Positions 6,538-11,090 of a stretch of 11,090 nt of DNA are shown here, one piece after another (the first letter of the stretch is position 1; each line of letters starts with the position of its first letter). Below the pieces are notes generated by a model. It was not told the origin of the DNA, searched no databases, and saw only the letters and a program-made list of their open reading frames with translations. A program made the translations under genes and the position numbers. Source of the DNA: Gammaproteobacteria bacterium (GTDB taxonomy: Bacteria > Pseudomonadota > Gammaproteobacteria > Pseudomonadales > Pseudomonadaceae); NCBI GenBank assembly GCA_012735335.1, contig JAAYHO010000380.1, forward strand, positions 1 to 11,090, in the 5' to 3' direction.

Positions 6538-7815
6538 ATGATCCCCTTTCGCCGTTCACTGATCTGCCTCGCCACCCTAGGCCTGCTGACCGCCTGCGAC
6601 AACTCCGCAGACTCCAGCAATCAGGCCAGCAGACCCGCCCCCGCCGCGACCGCCGAGTCGGCCAGCCTGGCTGATCCGCAGGCCACCGCTGAGGCCGAGG
6701 TTGAAGCCGAGGAAGCCATTGCCGAGCAGGTGGCCGAGGGTGAGCCGACCGCCGACCCGGGCACCGGCGCCCTGCCCTTCGCGGTAACCGAGGTCACCCA
6801 GTTCGACGCGCCATGGGCCATGACCTTCCTGCCGGATGGTCGCCTGCTGGTGACGGAGATGGCCGGTAACCTGCGACTGTACGATCTGGCCAAGGACAGC
6901 ACCGGCAGCATCAGCGGTGTACCGGAAGTGGAACACGTGGCCCAGGGCGGCCTGGGTGACGTGGTACTGCACCCGGATTACGCCAACAACCAGTTGGTCT
7001 ACCTCAGTTTCGTGGAGAAGGATGACAGTGGCCTCGGCTCTGCGGTAGCCCGTGCCCGTCTGGTGCTGGATGAGAATGGCGACGGCGCTCTGGAAGACCT
7101 TGACGTGATCTGGCGCCAGACCCCGAAAAAGAGCGGCGACGGCCACTTCGGCTACCGCATCGCCTTTGACGAAGGCGGTATGCTGTGGATCAGCTCCAGC
7201 GAGCGCAAGGAATTCGACCCGGCACAGGATCTGAATACCAACCTCGGCAAGATCATCCGCCTCAACGATGACGGCAGCCTGCCCGAGGACAACCCCTTTG
7301 CCGATCAGGGCGAGGTAGCCGCGCAGGTATGGTCGCTCGGCCACCGTAACATCCTCGGCCTGGCCTTCGATGCCGACGGCCGCCTCTGGGCCCACGAGAT
7401 GGGACCCAAGGGCGGTGACGAGCTGAACCTGATCGTCAAGGGTGAGAACTACGGCTATCCGCTGGTTTCCAACGGCAACCACTACGACGACACACCCATC
7501 CCCGATCACGACACCCGCCCGGAATTCAAGGCACCGACAATCACCTGGACCCCGGTCATCTCCCCTGCCGGTTTCATGATCTATGACGGCGACCTGTTCG
7601 CCGACTGGCAGGGCAGCGGCTTTATCGGCGGCATGTCCTCCATGTCGCTGGTGCGGGTGCAGTTCAACGGCGAGGAAGCCAGCGAGGCCGAGCGCTTCGA
7701 CATGCAGAAGCGCATCCGTGAAGTGGAACAAGGCCCGGATGGCGCCATCTGGCTGCTGGAAGACGGCACCCGTGGCGGTGCCAGCGCACTGCTCAAACTG
7801 ACCCCGACCGAGTAA
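6538..7815 (+). CDS. lipid-anchored PQQ-dependent sugar dehydrogenase (Asd/YliI type)
   Basis: This 425-residue protein of the soluble glucose dehydrogenase beta-propeller family would oxidise aldose sugars in the periplasm using PQQ and pass electrons to the respiratory chain. The signal peptide ends in a lipobox, LTAC, with Cys20 as the lipidated residue. Residues 21-78 are a low-complexity Ala/Glu/Pro-rich tether. The propeller begins at FAVTEVTQFDAPWAMTFLPDGRLLVTE and contains QGGLGDV (136-142), GHFGYRIAF (202-210, likely catalytic His203), LGHRN (267-271), EMGPKGGDELN (287-297), TWTPVISPAG and the closing EQGPDGAIWLLEDG. Asp21 after the Cys may favour inner-membrane retention. A GGAG element lies five bases before the ATG. 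Substrate range and calcium and PQQ ligation are inferred from family membership. Confidence 0.9.
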   Translation: MIPFRRSLICLATLGLLTACDNSADSSNQASRPAPAATAESASLADPQATAEAEVEAEEAIAEQVAEGEPTADPGTGALPFAVTEVTQFDAPWAMTFLPDGRLLVTEMAGNLRLYDLAKDSTGSISGVPEVEHVAQGGLGDVVLHPDYANNQLVYLSFVEKDDSGLGSAVARARLVLDENGDGALEDLDVIWRQTPKKSGDGHFGYRIAFDEGGMLWISSSERKEFDPAQDLNTNLGKIIRLNDDGSLPEDNPFADQGEVAAQVWSLGHRNILGLAFDADGRLWAHEMGPKGGDELNLIVKGENYGYPLVSNGNHYDDTPIPDHDTRPEFKAPTITWTPVISPAGFMIYDGDLFADWQGSGFIGGMSSMSLVRVQFNGEEASEAERFDMQKRIREVEQGPDGAIWLLEDGTRGGASALLKLTPTE

Positions 7816-7825
7816 CCCAGCCGAA

Positions 7826-7842
7826 GGCCCGCCTGGCGGGCC
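7826..7842. terminator. GC-rich hairpin between convergent genes
   Basis: GGCCCGC (7826-7832) and GCGGGCC (7836-7842) form a perfect 7-bp stem with a CTG loop, 10 bases after the sugar dehydrogenase stop codon and 27 bases before the end of the opposing mtfA. Neither side has a strong T run, so it is a probable bidirectional terminator on position and stem strength only. Confidence 0.45.
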
Positions 7843-7869
7843 CTCACAACACAGCAGAAGCAGGACTGA

Positions 7870-8670
7870 CTACCGCTGGCGCAACCGATCCTGCCGATAG
7901 AACCCCACCAGATGCCCATACACCTTCGGCCACGCCTCCCGCAACGGTGCAGGTTGTTCGAAAAAGGTCTCCGACAGCACGGCAAAAAACTCCGCCGGGT
8001 CTTCCAATGCATACTCATCCACCGGCAGCGGCTGACCAAGCTCAGCGCGCTGGGCCAGGTCATCCCAGGCAGCCTGCATATCCCGTTGCCAGGCCGCTGC
8101 ATCCATACCTGCATGCAGCGGTGGCGCGCCGTTGGCGCTGGCGTCGCGCATATCCAGGGTATGCGCCAGCTCGTGGATGACCACGTTGTAGCCATCACCC
8201 CGCCCGGAGTGCCAGACATCCTCCAGTGACAGCACCACCGGGCCGCGCTCCCAGGCTTCGCCACTGCGTTCACTGACCTCCTGATGAACGATGCCGAACT
8301 CGTCCTCCCAGCTGTGTTCTGCCACGAAGGGCCCGTCATACAGGATCAGGGTCTGCCAGCGGTCGTACCAGTCCAGCCCCAGTTCCAGAATCGGCACCAC
8401 CGCCATGCCGGCGATGCGCAGGCGCAGGCGGTCGTCCAGCTCGGCGCCCTGCACCGCGACCAGATGCTTGCGCAGCAGCAGGCGCAGCGCCAGTTGCTGG
8501 ATGCGCTGCTGTTGCTGCGGAACGTAAGCCTGATACACCGCCCAATCGCCCAGCGCCGCCTGCCAGTCCCCGGGGCCGACCCGGAACCGGCGCAGCTGAC
8601 GCTCCTCGCGCCAGTGGCGCAGGCGCTGCCACCAGCCCGGCGAGCCGTTTGCTGAAGAGCTGTTGGTGAT
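7870..8670 (-). CDS. mtfA: MtfA-type zinc peptidase (M90 family), apparent ATC start
   Basis: This M90-family metallopeptidase has HELAH in NVVIHELAHTLDMRD, a likely Glu ligand in DPAEFFAVLSETFF, and the family block AVVPILELGLDWYD. E. coli MtfA cleaves peptides and binds the repressor Mlc; here the partner is unknown. The first standard start in frame is a GTG at 8538, which gives 222 residues and drops an N-terminal region that looks family-like (GWWQRLRHWREERQLRRF). The frame stays open to a TAA at 8692-8694 with no ATG, GTG or TTG in between. GGGAGG (8679-8684 on the minus strand) lies 8 bases before ATC (8668-8670), and initiation there gives 266 residues, matching E. coli MtfA (265). 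I therefore place the start at the ATC. The alternatives are the GTG at 8538 or a sequence error. The frame ends at a TAG. Confidence 0.88.
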   Translation of the reverse strand: MTNSSSANGSPGWWQRLRHWREERQLRRFRVGPGDWQAALGDWAVYQAYVPQQQQRIQQLALRLLLRKHLVAVQGAELDDRLRLRIAGMAVVPILELGLDWYDRWQTLILYDGPFVAEHSWEDEFGIVHQEVSERSGEAWERGPVVLSLEDVWHSGRGDGYNVVIHELAHTLDMRDASANGAPPLHAGMDAAAWQRDMQAAWDDLAQRAELGQPLPVDEYALEDPAEFFAVLSETFFEQPAPLREAWPKVYGHLVGFYRQDRLRQR

Positions 8671-8678
8671 GACTTCTG

Positions 8679-8684
8679 CCTCCC
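8679..8684 (-). promoter_or_regulatory. Shine-Dalgarno sequence supporting an ATC start of mtfA
   Basis: GGGAGG in the minus reading is followed by CAGAAGTC and then the codon ATC, an ideal 8-base spacing. No comparable element precedes the GTG at 8538, so this site decides the choice of start. Confidence 0.55.
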
Positions 8685-8719
8685 GAGTCGATTAAGGTTG
8701 GCTGCACAATACGCCGAGT

Positions 8720-8749
8720 TTGACACTCCCCCATGCGGCTGGCCATGCT
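8720..8749 (+). promoter_or_regulatory. candidate yddG promoter
   Basis: A consensus TTGACA lies at 8720-8725. The best -10 is CATGCT (8744-8749), 18 bases on and matching only three of six positions. Transcription would begin near 8756, downstream of the ATG at 8733 but upstream of the ATG at 8781, which agrees with the later start for yddG. Confidence 0.3.
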
Positions 8750-8780
8750 GCCGGCCCCCTGCCAGCCACTCCGGAGCACC

Positions 8781-9701
8781 ATGAGCAGCAAGCATGCCAC
8801 CCTTATCGGTCTGATCGCCATCCTGTTATGGAGCTCGATTGTGGGCCTCATTCGCGGTGTGAGCGAGAGCTTGGGCGCAACCGGTGGCGCAGCGATGATC
8901 TATAGCGTGGCGTCGGTTTTCCTGCTGTTTTCCGTAGGCCGCACCCGGGTTCGGCAATTTCCCCGGCGTTACCTGTTCTGGGGCAGCCTGCTGTTCGTTG
9001 CCTACGAGCTGTGTCTGTCGCTGTCCATCGGCTATGCCAACAGCAGCCGCCAGGCCATCGAGGTGGGCATGGTCAATTACCTGTGGCCGGCCTTCGTCAT
9101 GGTCTCGGCCATCCTGTTCAATCGGCAACGGGCCAACTGGCTGATCCTGCTGCCCGGTTTTGTGCTGGCCGTTCTGGGTATCTGCTGGGTGCTGGGCGGT
9201 GATGAAGGACTGCATCTGCCGAGCATGCTGGCCAACGTGCAGGACAACCCCCTGAGCTACGGCCTGGCCTTCACCGGCGCGCTGATCTGGGCCGCCTACT
9301 GCACGGTCACCGCGCGGATTTCCGAAGGCAATAATGGCATCACCCTGTTCTTCGCCCTGACCGCCGTGGCGCTGTGGGCCAAGTTCCTGCTGTTCGGTGG
9401 CGAGCCCATGCACTTCAACCTCACCGCACTGGTCTATCTGCTGCTGGCGGCAGCGGCCATGGGCTTCGGCTATGCGGCGTGGAACGTCGGCATTCTCTAC
9501 GGCAACATGACCGTGCTGGCGGGGGCCTCCTATTTCATTCCGGTATTGTCCGCAGCACTGGCGGCTCTGGTGCTGCAGACCAGCCTGTCGCTGGCCTTCT
9601 GGCAAGGGGCAGTCATGGTCTGCGCCGGTTCCATCCTGTGCTGGCTGGCGACTCGCAGCCGCCGCAATAGCGCCGCCGAAGCCGCCACCAACGAAAGCTG
9701 A
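8781..9701 (+). CDS. yddG: YddG-like aromatic amino-acid exporter (EamA/DMT family)
   Basis: This 306-residue inner-membrane protein of the drug/metabolite transporter superfamily has about ten hydrophobic segments. It follows the YddG sequence closely along its length: ATLIGLIAILLWSSIVGLIRGVSE at the start, then RQAIEVGMVNYLWP, WVLGGDEGLH, GALIWAAYCTVTARI, GYAAWNVGILYGNMT and LCWLATRS at the end. YddG of enterobacteria exports phenylalanine, tyrosine, tryptophan and some toxic analogues. I chose the ATG at 8781 because GGAG lies four bases upstream and it starts the protein at the conserved N-terminus. The ATG at 8733 would add 16 polar residues without a ribosome-binding site and would precede the candidate promoter's start. 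The gene diverges from mtfA and converges on the next gene with a 14-base gap. Confidence 0.9.
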   Translation: MSSKHATLIGLIAILLWSSIVGLIRGVSESLGATGGAAMIYSVASVFLLFSVGRTRVRQFPRRYLFWGSLLFVAYELCLSLSIGYANSSRQAIEVGMVNYLWPAFVMVSAILFNRQRANWLILLPGFVLAVLGICWVLGGDEGLHLPSMLANVQDNPLSYGLAFTGALIWAAYCTVTARISEGNNGITLFFALTAVALWAKFLLFGGEPMHFNLTALVYLLLAAAAMGFGYAAWNVGILYGNMTVLAGASYFIPVLSAALAALVLQTSLSLAFWQGAVMVCAGSILCWLATRSRRNSAAEAATNES

Positions 9702-9715
9702 GCTGCTGTTCTTGT

Positions 9716-10981
9716 TCAGCCCCGCCGGTCGAGCAGTGCGTACCAGCCCAGCGCCAGCGCACGGATCGCTGTCTGCAGCGCCGTGCCGGGCGGTACCGGT
9801 CGGTGCCGCAGCCGGGCAAACAGATCGAAGCCTTCGCTGCGGCCGATAACGGCTTCGGCCATCAGCTTGCCCGCCAGCCCGGCCAGCGCCACACCCTGTC
9901 CGGAATACCCCTGGGCATAGAGCACCCGGCTGCCGATTCGACCGAACTGCGGCGCACGGCAGGCGGTCATCGCCACCTGACCACCCCACAGATACTCGAA
10001 GTCCTCCCCGGCCAGTTCGGGAAATACCCCGGCCATGCGCTGGCGCATGGTTGTCCGCAGCCGATCCAGCCGGGCCGCACCGGCAGTAGCCCGTCCACCA
10101 AACAGCAGGCGCTGGTCCGGGGTCAGCCGGTAGTAGTCGATCAGATTGTTCATGTCGCAGACCGCCGCCCGGGACGGGATGAGCTGCCCGGCCAGCTCGC
10201 CCAGTGGATGGGTGGCACCTATATAACTGCCAATCGGCATGAAGCGCCGGTGCTGCCAGGGCAGCAGGCCGCCGCTGTAGGCATTGCCGCCGATGATCAG
10301 TTGATCGGCCCGCACCTGCCCCCGGGCAGTAGTGACGGTAACGCCGCTGGCATCCTGGCTGATTGACGTTACCCGGGACTGGCCATGGATCAGCGCACCG
10401 GCCTGGGTCGCCGCCCGGGCCAGACCCAGCGCATATTTCAACGGATGCAGACTGCCACCCCCGCCATCCAGCACCCCGGCCTGATAGTCGGCCCGCAGCA
10501 ACTGGCCCAGCTCGGCCCGGTCATGGAAGCTCAACTGGTCATAGCCGAGCCTTTCCAGCTGCCGCTGCCAGGCCCGCAATTCCGGCACCTGGCGTGGCCG
10601 ATTGGCGACCAGCAGAATGCCGGAGGCCAGATCGCAATCAATCGCATAACGGGCCGACCGGGCATGGATCAGCTGCACCCCGGCAAGGGACAATTGCCAG
10701 AGCCGCAGCGCATCGTCCTTACCCAACTGTCGCTCCAGCAGCCCATGGTCACAGGCCAGCCCCGGATTGATCTGCCCGCCATTGCGCCCGGAACAACCCC
10801 AGCCCGGTTGCTCGGCCTCCAGCAATATGACCCGGCGCCCAGCCTCGGCCAGCTCCAGCGCAGCGGACAGACCGGTGTAGCCGCCACCGATCACGCAGAC
10901 ATCGGCCTGCTGCGGGCCATTCAGGGTGGGATAGGCGGGGGTATCGGTACTGGCGCGGTACCAGGAGTGGGTCAGGGGCAT
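9716..10981 (-). CDS. FAD-dependent amine oxidoreductase, gamma-glutamylputrescine oxidase-like (PuuB/PauB)
   Basis: This 421-residue protein is in the DAO/GlpD-like FAD family. The N-terminal dinucleotide fold has IGGGYTGLSA (31-40) and the acidic residue E55 of VILLEAE, followed by WGCSGRNGGQINPG (61-74), a PuuB signature region. Further matches include LHPLKYALGLARAA, DMNNLIDYYRLTPDQRLLFGGRA, FEYLWGGQVAMTACRAPQFGRI and the C-terminal QGYSGQGVALAGLAGKLMAEAV. E. coli PuuB (426 residues) oxidises gamma-glutamylputrescine in putrescine breakdown. Other puu/pau genes are not in view, so the substrate is inferred and another secondary amine is possible. The ATG at 10981 lacks a strong Shine-Dalgarno sequence; GAGGG lies about 11 bases upstream, inside a short palindrome. 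Confidence 0.85.
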   Translation of the reverse strand: MPLTHSWYRASTDTPAYPTLNGPQQADVCVIGGGYTGLSAALELAEAGRRVILLEAEQPGWGCSGRNGGQINPGLACDHGLLERQLGKDDALRLWQLSLAGVQLIHARSARYAIDCDLASGILLVANRPRQVPELRAWQRQLERLGYDQLSFHDRAELGQLLRADYQAGVLDGGGGSLHPLKYALGLARAATQAGALIHGQSRVTSISQDASGVTVTTARGQVRADQLIIGGNAYSGGLLPWQHRRFMPIGSYIGATHPLGELAGQLIPSRAAVCDMNNLIDYYRLTPDQRLLFGGRATAGAARLDRLRTTMRQRMAGVFPELAGEDFEYLWGGQVAMTACRAPQFGRIGSRVLYAQGYSGQGVALAGLAGKLMAEAVIGRSEGFDLFARLRHRPVPPGTALQTAIRALALGWYALLDRRG

Positions 10982-10985
10982 GGCG

Positions 10986-10998
10986 GAGGGTGACCCTC
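10986..10998. repeat. 13-base palindrome in the leader of the amine oxidase gene
   Basis: GAGGGT and ACCCTC flank a single central G and lie 4 bases upstream of the ATG. In the minus reading it includes the only Shine-Dalgarno-like bases near the start. It could be an operator or a small RNA element, or be accidental. Confidence 0.35.
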
Positions 10999-11009
10999 AA
11001 GGGCAGTTG

Positions 11010-11031
11010 GTGTCGAGCAGGTGCTCGACAC
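11010..11031. repeat. 10-base perfect inverted repeat
   Basis: GTGTCGAGCA (11010-11019) and TGCTCGACAC (11022-11031) form perfect arms around two central bases. It lies about 29 bases upstream of the amine oxidase start. It could be a repressor site, a terminator from a gene beyond the right edge, or part of a dispersed repeat. Confidence 0.55.
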
Positions 11032-11054
11032 TCCCAGGGAAACAACCTTCTCGA

Positions 11055-11074
11055 CGTAGCGCGGGAGCGCTACG
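11055..11074. repeat. REP-like 8-base inverted repeat
   Basis: CGTAGCGC (11055-11062) and GCGCTACG (11067-11074) flank GGGA. A weaker outer pairing, ACCTT (11045-11049) with AAGGT (11079-11083), extends the structure. A GTAG start and a short GC-rich palindrome resemble repetitive extragenic palindromes of pseudomonads, but only one copy is visible. Confidence 0.45.
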
Positions 11075-11090
11075 CCCCAAGGTCATACCG

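Noticed and set aside
8733..8780. Upstream ATG for yddG adding 16 residues
   Set aside because: There is no Shine-Dalgarno sequence, the added residues are not part of the conserved N-terminus, and the best promoter would start transcription after this ATG.
9697..9720. GCTGA/TCAGC hairpin overlapping both stop codons of yddG and the amine oxidase gene
   Set aside because: The stem is only 5 bp with a long loop and arises from two facing TGA codons; too weak to call a terminator.

Overview
The window is GC-rich gammaproteobacterial chromosome. Its gene set (QseBC-type two-component pair, AidB-like acyl-CoA dehydrogenase, YpfJ, a PQQ sugar dehydrogenase lipoprotein, MtfA, YddG, and a PuuB/PauB-type flavoprotein) and its codon use suggest Pseudomonadaceae, possibly Pseudomonas or Halopseudomonas. 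That assignment is inference from protein character only. No rRNA, tRNA, CRISPR array or transposase was seen.

Layout: (1) 1-1510 holds the 3' end of an OmpR/PhoB-type response regulator and its sensor kinase, joined by an ATGA overlap. (2) 1600-3658 looks like an accessory block: a ParD/ParE toxin-antitoxin pair joined by a GTGA overlap, then a Fic-fold protein with an N-terminal winged helix. The Fic protein keeps an inhibitory-helix motif but has lost the catalytic histidine. (3) 3733-6378 on the minus strand encodes YpfJ and then an AidB-like acyl-CoA dehydrogenase. The 111-base gap between them contains two strong inverted repeats, and the second masks the Shine-Dalgarno sequence of the acyl-CoA dehydrogenase. 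(4) 6538-7815 on the plus strand encodes a lipid-anchored PQQ-dependent sugar dehydrogenase, diverging from ypfJ. (5) 7870-8670 on the minus strand encodes an MtfA-type zinc peptidase. Its full-length frame has no ATG, GTG or TTG start, but a good Shine-Dalgarno sequence sits 8 bases before an ATC codon. (6) 8781-9701 on the plus strand encodes a YddG-like aromatic amino-acid exporter. (7) 9716-10981 on the minus strand encodes a gamma-glutamylputrescine-oxidase-like FAD enzyme, preceded by a run of palindromes reaching the right edge.

Most genes are short, independent units arranged divergently or convergently, with hairpins in several convergent gaps, so no single pathway links the window. 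The points most worth checking are the degenerate Fic protein beside parDE, the possible AUC start of mtfA, and the Shine-Dalgarno-masking palindrome before the AidB-like gene.
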